Assembly: GCA_025350285.1 (NCBI GenBank)
Contig: JANXYE010000185.1
Location: 1-8,968 of the forward strand
DNA: 8,968 bases
Direction of reading: 5' to 3'
Source: Chloroflexota bacterium
GTDB lineage: Bacteria > Chloroflexota > Dehalococcoidia > Tepidiformales > Tepidiformaceae
Made by a program: the position numbers and the translations under genes. The notes beneath the pieces were generated by a model that made no database searches, was not told where the DNA came from, and saw nothing but the letters and a program-made list of their open reading frames with translations. Positions 1 through 5,711 of this stretch are shown piece after piece. How positions within the stretch are numbered: position 1 is the stretch's first letter; each line of letters opens with the position of its first letter.

Positions 1-450
1 CGTCCCCAGCCAGAAGCCCGGGAGGCTGAGCCAGCCGATCGTCAGGAAGCGCAAGACGTAGTCCAGCGGCGTGTCCTGGCGGAGCGCCGAAAAGATCCCA
101 ATGGGGATCGCCAGGGTGAGCGCGAAGAGGGTGCTCAGGACCGTCAATTCGAGCGTCAGTGGAATGCGGGTGGATATCTCGCTCCAAACGTCCCGCTTGG
201 AGATGAAGGCCGTCCCGAAGTCGCCGGTGAGGACGTGGCCGATGTACTTGAAGTACTGCGTGACGACGGGCTCATCAAGGCCGAGTTCCGAGCGGATGGC
301 ATCGCACTGCTGCTTGTCCACGTCCGGTGTGCTGAGCACGATCTTGCAGACGTCCCCGGGCGTGAGCCGGACGGCGCCGAAAACAATCACGCTCACCGCG
401 AAAAGCACGAGCAGTGCGAAGAAGAATCGTTTGAGGAGGTACCTGCCCAC
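1..450 (-). CDS. Peptide/dipeptide ABC transporter permease, DppB/OppB type (3' part beyond the window)
   Basis: Inner-membrane permease of a binding-protein-dependent importer for peptides or similar solutes (possibly nickel). It would pair with a DppC-like permease and ATPases, expected further left. Only the first 150 codons are present, read right to left. The start is GTG at 450-448, preceded by GGAG (460-457) at 6-nt spacing; no ATG lies nearby. Seen: a hydrophobic helix at about residues 8-28, the conserved PGD at 31-33, an extracytoplasmic segment containing LGLDEPVVTQYFKYI (56-70) and the GDFGTAF block (76-82), then a second helix at about 101-120 and a third beginning near 133. This order is characteristic of the DppB N-terminal domain and first permease helices; the cytoplasmic EAA loop would lie outside the window. 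Two cysteines, C35 and C49, sit in the extracytoplasmic segment. Family assignment is secure; substrate is unknown. Confidence 0.9.
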   Translation of the reverse strand, partial: MGRYLLKRFFFALLVLFAVSVIVFGAVRLTPGDVCKIVLSTPDVDKQQCDAIRSELGLDEPVVTQYFKYIGHVLTGDFGTAFISKRDVWSEISTRIPLTLELTVLSTLFALTLAIPIGIFSALRQDTPLDYVLRFLTIGWLSLPGFWLGT

Positions 451-467
451 GGGTGGCTCCGTTGAAA

Positions 468-494
468 GTACTGCCGGTGTTACTTAGTCAGTAC
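468..494. promoter_or_regulatory. Small inverted repeat in the permease 5' leader
   Basis: GTACTG at 468-473 is repeated in inverted form as CAGTAC at 489-494, with a 15-nt spacer. It lies between the predicted permease promoter and its ribosome binding site, so it could be a regulator site or a leader stem. A 6-bp match is short and may be chance. Confidence 0.25.
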
Positions 495-505
495 GCCGCC
501 GCGCG

Positions 506-534
506 ATGTTAGGTTTGGCCGATCATGGGCGCAA
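506..534 (-). promoter_or_regulatory. Candidate sigma-70-type promoter for the ABC permease gene
   Basis: On the minus strand, TTGCGC (534-529) and TAACAT (511-506) are separated by exactly 17 nt. Transcription would start near 498, giving a leader of about 50 nt before the GTG at 450. Both hexamers fit the housekeeping consensus reasonably well, and spacing and placement are right for the permease gene. One arm of the 11-bp inverted repeat (515-525) lies in the spacer. Confidence 0.5.
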
Positions 535-616
535 GCACATCGCCATCATTCGTGTGTTGACTATCGTTGTCATCTGAACGGCTCGAATCTGGCCGCTCCA
601 CTGGCTGATCGGCCAA
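515..616. promoter_or_regulatory. Perfect 11-bp inverted repeat, possible paired operator
   Basis: TTGGCCGATCA at 515-525 recurs as its exact reverse complement TGATCGGCCAA at 606-616; the centres are 91 bp apart. The left arm lies wholly inside the -35/-10 spacer of the predicted permease promoter. The right arm is part of a near-palindrome around GATC (GGCTGATCGGCC, 603-614). The arrangement fits two binding sites for one regulator of the permease or the small gene at 742. No regulator gene is in the window, so function is inferred. Confidence 0.4.
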
Positions 617-688
617 TTTTCACGCGAGGTAAAGACGAACCGCCGTCGTTCCTCAGCGGGCGCTGGACGGCCACCGCCGGGAATGGTA

Positions 689-718
689 CTGGCAAAGCGC
701 CTCAGGCGGCCCTACACT
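689..718 (+). promoter_or_regulatory. Weak candidate promoter for the small exported protein
   Basis: CTGGCA (689-694) and TACACT (713-718) are 18 nt apart. A start near 725 would leave a short leader before the GGAGG at 730-734. The -35 is poor, so this is tentative. Confidence 0.25.
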
Positions 719-741
719 TGGGGGAGGCCGGAGGTGCAGCC

Positions 742-957
742 ATGCGCAAAACGATCCTTGCTTTCGTCGCGGGATTCTCGCTGCTGGTCGCCACGCTACC
801 TCTTCTGAGCCTCGCCTTCCGTGACGGGGCGGATGCGGGCCAACCGCGGTCCATCGCCCTCGCGACGGTGACCACCGTTAGGCCGTCGAACACAGACCTT
901 GAGATGGCCGTCCGCCCCTGCGAAGCTCGCGAGGCCGGGGACGTCGGCCAAAGCTGA
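742..957 (+). CDS. Small predicted exported or membrane-anchored protein, unknown function
   Basis: This is a 71-residue open frame of unrecognised family. The ATG at 742 is chosen over an in-frame GTG upstream at 718-720 because GGAGG (730-734) lies 7 nt before it. From this start the N-terminus has a basic residue pair (R2, K3), then a hydrophobic stretch at about residues 5-24 and an acidic/polar turn, like a Sec signal peptide or single anchor helix. The remaining ~45 residues are polar, with one cysteine and no motif I know. Third codon positions are mostly G or C, as in neighbouring genes, which supports coding. It ends at a TGA in the same frame as the acetyltransferase ORF that follows. 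A joined protein is unlikely, since a signal peptide on a cytoplasmic acetyltransferase makes little sense. It could be a spurious ORF. Confidence 0.4.
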   Translation: MRKTILAFVAGFSLLVATLPLLSLAFRDGADAGQPRSIALATVTTVRPSNTDLEMAVRPCEAREAGDVGQS

Positions 958-1077
958 CCGCGCCGCCAGTCGCGCCTGACGCGGCGGTCAACCATTCTCG
1001 TCTCCATCGAAGAACTCGCCCCCGCCCGGTTCGATGCGATTCTGGCCCTCGTACCTCCGCCGGCGGTCGCCGGTCAC

Positions 1078-1821
1078 ATGGCGTTCGTCCACGCCGTCCT
1101 CGAAGGCTCACTGCCGGGATTCGTACTCGTGGATCGGGCGGCGGTCCCGGCGAGTGCGGTCGTCTGCAATCTGACCGGCTTCTGGTTCGCCCTCGGTCAG
1201 CCGGACGAAGCGTTCGCCGCCGATGCCGTACCGCAACTCCTCAGCCGCGTGCCCGAGGTGGGGACCGCCCTGTGGGCGCCATCCCGCGAATGGGAACGTC
1301 TGCTTTCCGGCCACTTCGCGAGCAAGCGCTGGCGGACGGAGTTTCACTATCGCCCGGCCGCCGCGGCCCCGGCCCCGCCACTGCCCCCCGGCCTGATCCT
1401 CGCGCCCATTGATGCGGCGATCGCCGCCAGGTTCGACGCAGGGCTCGACCCCTGGGTGATCGATATCTTCGGCGGCCCAGCCGAATTCTCCCGGCGGTCG
1501 TTCGGGTTCGCCTTGCTCAGGGACGGCCAGCCAGTCGCGTTCTGCGCCGCCTGTGCCGTCCAGGAGCGCGGCCCCGGCCGCGAGATCGAGATCGAGATCG
1601 GGACGGCTCCGGCCTATCGCGAGCGCCTCCTGGGCACGATTGTGGGCCAGGTCTTCATCGAAGAGTGCGTGCGGCGACATTTCTTTCCGGCATGGACTTG
1701 CGCCGCCGACAACGTGCCTTCGGAGCGCCTGGCCATTGGCCTTGGCTTCGCCCCCGCCCGCAAGGTGGCGGGATTCGGGCTTCGCCGGGGCATGTCTCAA
1801 GCCGGTGGGCTCTGGCTCTAA
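1078..1821 (+). CDS. GNAT-family N-acetyltransferase (ZmaR-like GNAT_acetyltran type)
   Basis: Probable acetyl-CoA-dependent acetyltransferase acting on an unknown amine, in the cytoplasm. Numbered from ATG 1078, the C-terminal half carries the GNAT core: strand and turn FALLRDGQPVAFCAAC (144-159), beta-4/acetyl-CoA-loop region EIEIGTAPAYRERLLGT (171-187), the following helix, then the acceptor-side block with N212, S215 and LAIGLGF (218-224). The pattern of a T-x-P-x-YR loop, then N-x-x-S and A-x-x-LGF, matches the family that includes the zwittermicin resistance protein ZmaR. The usual glycine-rich pyrophosphate loop is altered to RERLLG. The ATG at 1078 has no Shine-Dalgarno. The frame stays open upstream to 958 and encodes plausible family sequence (SIEELAPARFDAILALV, from 1003), so the real N-terminus probably lies upstream at a non-standard codon (ATT 994 or CTG 976). 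No tie to neighbouring genes is evident. Confidence 0.8.
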   Translation: MAFVHAVLEGSLPGFVLVDRAAVPASAVVCNLTGFWFALGQPDEAFAADAVPQLLSRVPEVGTALWAPSREWERLLSGHFASKRWRTEFHYRPAAAAPAPPLPPGLILAPIDAAIAARFDAGLDPWVIDIFGGPAEFSRRSFGFALLRDGQPVAFCAACAVQERGPGREIEIEIGTAPAYRERLLGTIVGQVFIEECVRRHFFPAWTCAADNVPSERLAIGLGFAPARKVAGFGLRRGMSQAGGLWL

Positions 1822-1835
1822 CGGTTACATACCTG

Positions 1836-1860
1836 CCTGGATGTGACATCCCCGTCCAGG
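1836..1860 (+). terminator. Possible hairpin after the acetyltransferase gene
   Basis: CCTGGA (1836-1841) and TCCAGG (1855-1860) can pair around a 13-nt loop, 14 nt after the stop codon. An overlapping palindrome, GGATGT-G-ACATCC (1839-1851), uses some of the same bases. No U-run follows, so an intrinsic terminator is not established; the inner palindrome could instead be a protein site. The rest of 1861-2020 shows nothing clear. Confidence 0.3.
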
Positions 1861-2023
1861 GAGGTCGCGCGAGCTTGCATCCCGTTCGCAAATGTCGTGA
1901 CGGCACCAAGCGCTCAGCGCGAATAGCGGACTTGACCATAAGCCCCCGTTAACACGACGCCGCTACTCCGCTGAGCATCGCGTTCTGTGTTTCTCCGGGT
2001 GACCGCATCTTCACACTAAGCGG

Positions 2024-2053
2024 TGGACACTCCCGCCGGGGGGTGCCTATCAT
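2024..2053 (+). promoter_or_regulatory. Candidate promoter of the recombinase-HD-yajC-secDF operon
   Basis: TGGACA (2024-2029) and TATCAT (2048-2053) are separated by 18 nt. A start near 2060 would give a leader of about 45 nt before the recombinase ATG at 2105. It is the best sigma-70-like match upstream of the cluster, and no comparable promoter was noticed at the tight gene junctions, so it may drive all five genes. Confidence 0.5.
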
Positions 2054-2089
2054 AGCGCCCACCCGAGCAAGTCCACGTGCCCCAGATTC

Positions 2090-2096
2090 GAGGTGA
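2090..2096 (+). promoter_or_regulatory. Ribosome binding site that decides the recombinase start
   Basis: GAGGTGA matches the anti-Shine-Dalgarno complement and sits 8 nt before ATG 2105. It contains the alternative GTG (2093-2095), which has no comparable site of its own. The ATG is therefore preferred. Confidence 0.6.
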
Positions 2097-2104
2097 GCGA
2101 CGCA

Positions 2105-3004
2105 ATGGACGAAAGCATCGCCCAGTTTTTGAATTTCCTTACGGTTGAGAAGAACGCATCACAAAACACAATATCGGCCTACCGCAACGACCTGGCACAA
2201 TTCGATAAGTTCGCCCGCGCCGGCAACAGCTCGATCACGTGGGATAGCGTGGTCGGGGCGTGCGTGGTCGGGTTCCTCGAAGACATGCGGGCACGTTCTT
2301 ATAAGGACGCGACCGTGGCCCGCAAGGTCGCGGCCGTGAAGTCGTTCTTCGGCTTTCTTGCAAACGAAGGCCAGATCAGCAGCGACCCAACCGAGCATCT
2401 GAAGTCCCCCCAGGTGGGGAAGACGTTGCCCCGCGCCCTGACCGTGGAAGAAGTGGACGAGTTGCTGGAGCAGCCCGCCCGCCGCAACACGCCGGAGGCC
2501 CAGCGCGATAAAGCGATGCTCGAGGTGCTCTACGCGACCGGCCTCCGCGTGACGGAATTGGTCACCCTGGATATCACCGATATCGCCCTCGAAAGCGACC
2601 CGGTGACCGTGCGCTGCACCGGCAAGGGCGAACGTGAACGCATCCTCCCGCTGCCCCAGCGCCCCGTGGATGAACTGCGCCAGTACCTCTTCAAGGTACG
2701 GCCGCGGCTCGTACGCAACCGCCGGGAAGCCGCCCTCTTCGTGAACCGCCGGGGCGAACGGCTGACGCGCCAGGGGTTCTGGCTGATCCTCAAGAACTAC
2801 GCCAAAGAGGCGAAGCTCGATAAGACGATCACGCCGCACACCCTCCGTCACACCTACGCCACCCATATGCTTTCCGGGGGGATGCCGCTGCGTAACGTTC
2901 AGGACGCTCTCGGCCACGCCAGCATCTCCACCACCCAAATTTATACCCAGCTCACGACAAGCCAGAAGCGCGCCGAATACGACAAGGCCCACCCCCGGGC
3001 CTGA
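2105..3004 (+). CDS. Site-specific tyrosine recombinase, XerC/XerD family
   Basis: DNA recombinase that probably resolves chromosome dimers at dif, acting as a Xer-type enzyme. It is 299 residues from ATG 2105, the usual length for XerC/XerD. The N-terminal SAM-like core-binding domain (about 1-85) has the typical opening IAQFLNFLTVEKNASQNT and AYRNDL. The catalytic domain (about 105-280) holds the full active site: R148 (ATGLR), K174 (GKGERER), H245 and R248 (HTLRHTYATHML), H271 (LGHASISTTQIY) and nucleophile Y280. Nothing is truncated and no integron- or phage-type insertion is seen. I cannot separate XerC from XerD without alignment; a single-Xer system is possible. The gene opens the sec operon, and its TGA overlaps the ATG of the next gene by 1 nt, so it is a housekeeping gene here rather than cargo of a mobile element. 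Confidence 0.92.
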   Translation: MDESIAQFLNFLTVEKNASQNTISAYRNDLAQFDKFARAGNSSITWDSVVGACVVGFLEDMRARSYKDATVARKVAAVKSFFGFLANEGQISSDPTEHLKSPQVGKTLPRALTVEEVDELLEQPARRNTPEAQRDKAMLEVLYATGLRVTELVTLDITDIALESDPVTVRCTGKGERERILPLPQRPVDELRQYLFKVRPRLVRNRREAALFVNRRGERLTRQGFWLILKNYAKEAKLDKTITPHTLRHTYATHMLSGGMPLRNVQDALGHASISTTQIYTQLTTSQKRAEYDKAHPRA

Positions 3005-3918
3005 TGAACGATCGCGCGGAGTTGCTGGACGCTCTTTCGACCCGGGGTGCGCACGATGCCTTGCGCGTGCTCGATGAAGAGCGCCGCCTCACGGCGATCA
3101 TCCCGGAACTGGAGGCCGGCCGTGGCTTCACACAGCCAGAACGCCACTATTACGACGTGCTCGGCCATAATCTTGCCGCCGTCCGCGCCCTCGAAGCCGG
3201 GATCGGCGAAGGTGACCATGCGGATGAACTGCGCGCGGTGCTCGGCTGGTTCGCCATCGATGCCGAGCTCGACCGCCAAATCGAGGGCATCCCGCTCCTC
3301 TCGCTGATACGGCTCAGCACGCTCGTGCACGACCTGGCCAAGCCGGACACAGCGATCGTTCGGGATGGCGCCCTCAAGTTCCCGCGCCACGGCCCGCGCG
3401 GCGCCGAGATCCTGCGTGAGCGGCTCCCCGCTATCGGCTTCGGGCCAGCCGCGACAGATTTCGTCGCGCGGATGGTGCGCTACCACCTGCGCCCGGGCGA
3501 ACTCATCAAAACGTGGCCGCCAACGGACCACGCCGTGCGGCGTTTCATTGGCGACCTCGACGGGTACGTCCTTCCGTTGCTCCTCGTGAACCTTGCCGAC
3601 GGCTGGTCGACGATGGGGCCGCGCTACACGCGCGAGAACTTCCGGCGGCACACGGGCTTCCTGAACTACGTCCTCGCGCGGGCCTGGGCCGTCTCCCAGA
3701 CCGGCGAACCACCACTGATCACCGGTGAGGATCTCATCACCACTCTTGACCTGGAGAGTGGACGATTGTTGGGAGCCGTCCTAACATCGGTTCGCCGAGC
3801 CCAATTGCAAGGGACGGTTCGCAATACCCCGGAGGCCATGGCGCTGGCCCACGAAATCCTGGCAAGCCTGCGCGCGGAAGCCGCGCAATCGGCCGACGGC
3901 CAGGCAGGAGATCCTTGA
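3004..3918 (+). CDS. Stand-alone HD-domain protein resembling the C-terminal half of CCA-adding enzymes
   Basis: Predicted metal-dependent phosphohydrolase of 304 residues; substrate unknown. Likely metal ligands of the HD fold are H55, H109-D110 (LVHDLAKP), H129, H161 (RYHLRPGEL) and D199 (LADG). The stretch ERHYYDVLGHNL (46-57) and the end segment, with LITGEDL (238-244), an ESGRLLG turn and AQLQGTV...TPEA (266-278), match the C-terminal region of bacterial CCA tRNA nucleotidyltransferases with an HD domain. The N-terminal nucleotidyltransferase domain with its G-S and D-x-D catalytic motifs is absent: the protein starts at an ATG overlapping the recombinase stop (TGATG), leaving no room for it. 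It may have 2',3'-cyclic phosphodiesterase or phosphatase activity on RNA ends, or another nucleotide role. One nucleotide separates it from yajC, so it is co-expressed with the Sec genes. Family call firm, role unknown. Confidence 0.85.
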   Translation: MNDRAELLDALSTRGAHDALRVLDEERRLTAIIPELEAGRGFTQPERHYYDVLGHNLAAVRALEAGIGEGDHADELRAVLGWFAIDAELDRQIEGIPLLSLIRLSTLVHDLAKPDTAIVRDGALKFPRHGPRGAEILRERLPAIGFGPAATDFVARMVRYHLRPGELIKTWPPTDHAVRRFIGDLDGYVLPLLLVNLADGWSTMGPRYTRENFRRHTGFLNYVLARAWAVSQTGEPPLITGEDLITTLDLESGRLLGAVLTSVRRAQLQGTVRNTPEAMALAHEILASLRAEAAQSADGQAGDP

Positions 3919-3919
3919 A

Positions 3920-4252
3920 ATGGCAGTCATGTGGAGCGTCATCTTCTATACCGTGGCGGCGGTTCTGGCGTTCTATTTCATCCTCCTGCGGCCCGTCCTC
4001 AAGAATCAGAAGGACCAGCGAAAAGCCGTCCGCGCGCTCCAGATTGGCGATGAGGTGGTCACCGTTGGCGGGCTCATCGGCGAAGTGAGGGACATCATCC
4101 AACCAGCCGATGGGCCAACCGAAATCGTCCTCGAAATCGCGCCAGGCGTGCGCGTGCGAGCTGTCACAGATGCTATCTCCCGCCGCCTGACGACCCTCGA
4201 AGACGTCCCCGAATCGACCCCTCCACAGGAGGCTACCCAGCCGAGTGCGTAG
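3920..4252 (+). CDS. yajC: Sec translocon accessory subunit YajC
   Basis: Small single-pass membrane protein that joins SecD and SecF in the accessory complex of the SecYEG translocon. It has 110 residues, a normal size. One transmembrane helix at about residues 5-23 is followed by the basic RPVLKNQKDQRK segment (24-35) and the conserved core LQIGDEVVTVGGLIGEV (40-56), then a small beta domain ending with IVLEIAPGVRVR (69-80) and AVTDAI (81-86). The C-terminal tail is rich in Pro, Thr and Gln. The start at 3920 has GGAG (3907-3910) 9 nt upstream and lies 1 nt after the HD gene's stop. Its last 8 nt overlap the start of secD, and the secD ribosome binding site lies inside its coding sequence. 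The canonical yajC-secD-secF order supports the identification. Confidence 0.94.
   Translation: MAVMWSVIFYTVAAVLAFYFILLRPVLKNQKDQRKAVRALQIGDEVVTVGGLIGEVRDIIQPADGPTEIVLEIAPGVRVRAVTDAISRRLTTLEDVPESTPPQEATQPSA
4227..4232 (+). promoter_or_regulatory. secD ribosome binding site inside yajC, long spacing
   Basis: AGGAGG is a near-perfect Shine-Dalgarno, 12 nt before the GTG start of secD at 4245, longer than the usual 5-9 nt. Ribosomes ending yajC translation at 4252 would pass over it, which suggests coupled translation. Confidence 0.5.
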
Positions 4253-5711
4253 TACACAGACAGTCGTCATCTTCGTCATCGTCATGCTCCTGACGGCCTT
4301 TTCGGTCGTCGCCATCTTCCCCAGCGACCCTGGCCGCTACCTGCCGGGCGATTTCTGGCCGCAGGGGCGCGGCATCAAGATCGGCGATTGGCAACGCGAA
4401 ACGATGCGCCTCGGGCTCGACCTTCGCGGCGGCGCCTACCTCGCCCTCCAGGCCGACCCCCCGCCGGAATTCACGGGCAAGGTGAACGACGCAATCGACG
4501 GCGCCAAGCGCGTCATCGAGCGTCGCGTCAATAAACTCGGGGTCAGCGAAGCAGAAGTCACGAAGGCGAACGGCAACCGGATCATCGTCCAGATCCCCGG
4601 CGTCACGCTCCAGCAAGCGCAGGACCAGGTCGGAAAGACGGCTGCACTGAAGTTCATGGTTGTGAACGACCTGAACGAAGTCGTCCCCGCAACCGGATCG
4701 CTCGATACGAGCGTTACCAGCGCAGCGGCCTGCCTCCCGCAGCCGAAGGATGTCGGCATCCCGGCCGGCTGTACGGCAATGACCGGCACGCACCTGCAAA
4801 GCAACACGATTCCGAACCGCCAGGGCACCCTCAACGTGGTTGAATTCCAGACGACTGGCGACGGTTCGAAGCTGCTCGAACAGATCACGAACAACGCCGT
4901 GCGCTACGCAGACGGCGACCCGCGCCGCTTCCTCATCGTCACGCTCGATGGCGCGACGATTTCGCAAGCGACCGTGAACGGCGTGATCACGGACCGCGGC
5001 GTCATCACGGGGCAAACGACATTCAGCGACGCGAAGGACCTTTCAGACCTGCTGAACAGCGGCGCCCTGCCGGTACCACTGAAGGTCATCCAGGCGAACG
5101 AAGTGTCGGCGACGCTCGGCGAAGACTCCGTGGCGGCCTCCGTCCACGCCGGCGAAATCGGGCTGCTCGCGGTCGCGCTCTTCATGATTCTCTACTACCG
5201 GCTGCCGGGCCTGCTCGCCGCCCTGGCCCTCACCGTGTACACGGCCCTCACGCTCACGGTCTTCAAGCTCTGGCCGGTGACGCTCACGCTCTCCGGGATC
5301 GCGGCGTTCATCCTCTCCGTCGGTATGGCGGTCGATGCGAACATCCTGATCTTCGAACGAATGAAGGAAGAGCTACGGGCCGGCCACACCCTGAACCGGG
5401 CGATCGACCTCGGCTTCCACCGCGCCTGGAGTTCCATCCGCGACTCGAACGTCTCGACCCTGATCACCTGTCTCATCCTGTACTGGTTCGGCAACCAGTT
5501 CGGAGCGAACCTGGTGAAGGGCTTCGCGCTCACGTTGGCAATCGGCGTGCTCATCTCGATGTTCTCGGCCATCATCGTCACGCGGACGTTCCTGAAGATG
5601 ATCGTCGGGTCGCCGCTGGCCAAGAACCACTGGCTCTTCAACGCCGAAGAGACGAAAGCCGCAACCGCCCCGCGGACGAAAACCGCCTTGCCCAGGGAAG
5701 GGACGAACTGA
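4245..5711 (+). CDS. secD: Protein translocase subunit SecD
   Basis: Polytopic membrane protein that, with SecF, uses proton flux to pull exported proteins out of the SecYEG channel. It is an RND-superfamily member, 488 residues from a GTG start; the next in-frame Met is residue 14, inside the first helix. Helix 1 spans about residues 7-25. The large extracytoplasmic region carries LGLDLRGGAYL (57-67), ERRVNKLGVSE (92-102) and IIVQIPGV (113-120). The C-terminal membrane domain begins after NEVSATLGEDS (285-295), with five helices between about 302 and 451, including the signature GMAVDANILIFER (360-372). D364 matches the conserved aspartate implicated in proton conduction. C163 and C176 in the extracytoplasmic region may form a disulfide. 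The basic tail (470-488) is cytoplasmic. The TGA overlaps the ATG of secF by 1 nt. Confidence 0.96.
   Translation: MRSTQTVVIFVIVMLLTAFSVVAIFPSDPGRYLPGDFWPQGRGIKIGDWQRETMRLGLDLRGGAYLALQADPPPEFTGKVNDAIDGAKRVIERRVNKLGVSEAEVTKANGNRIIVQIPGVTLQQAQDQVGKTAALKFMVVNDLNEVVPATGSLDTSVTSAAACLPQPKDVGIPAGCTAMTGTHLQSNTIPNRQGTLNVVEFQTTGDGSKLLEQITNNAVRYADGDPRRFLIVTLDGATISQATVNGVITDRGVITGQTTFSDAKDLSDLLNSGALPVPLKVIQANEVSATLGEDSVAASVHAGEIGLLAVALFMILYYRLPGLLAALALTVYTALTLTVFKLWPVTLTLSGIAAFILSVGMAVDANILIFERMKEELRAGHTLNRAIDLGFHRAWSSIRDSNVSTLITCLILYWFGNQFGANLVKGFALTLAIGVLISMFSAIIVTRTFLKMIVGSPLAKNHWLFNAEETKAATAPRTKTALPREGTN

Noticed and set aside
71..487. 138-codon plus-strand open frame at the left end
   Set aside because: It is antisense to the DppB-type permease, whose conserved motifs are unmistakable on the minus strand.
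1582..1599. Triple GAGATC repeat inside the acetyltransferase gene
   Set aside because: It encodes a Glu-Ile alternation in a predicted beta strand of the GNAT core; an in-frame codon repeat with no need for another explanation.
1108..1800. 230-codon open frame antisense to the acetyltransferase gene
   Set aside because: It mirrors the GNAT reading frame. The translation is low-complexity and charged, with no family resemblance.
718..1821. A single secreted acetyltransferase interrupted by the in-frame TGA at 955-957
   Set aside because: The two ORFs share a frame, but a signal peptide fused to a cytoplasmic GNAT enzyme is implausible, and no recoding signal is seen at the TGA.
1912..1976. 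8-bp inverted repeat GCTCAGCG / CGCTGAGC
   Set aside because: An 8-bp match 49 nt apart is expected by chance in an intergenic region of this size, and it aligns with no promoter.
2159..2992. 277-codon open frame antisense to the recombinase gene
   Set aside because: It lies entirely opposite a gene with a complete tyrosine recombinase active site and has no recognisable motifs or ribosome binding site.
2105..3004. Tyrosine recombinase as a sign of an integrated mobile element
   Set aside because: The sequence is a full-length Xer-type enzyme in a housekeeping operon. No attachment-site repeats, tRNA target or phage genes are nearby.
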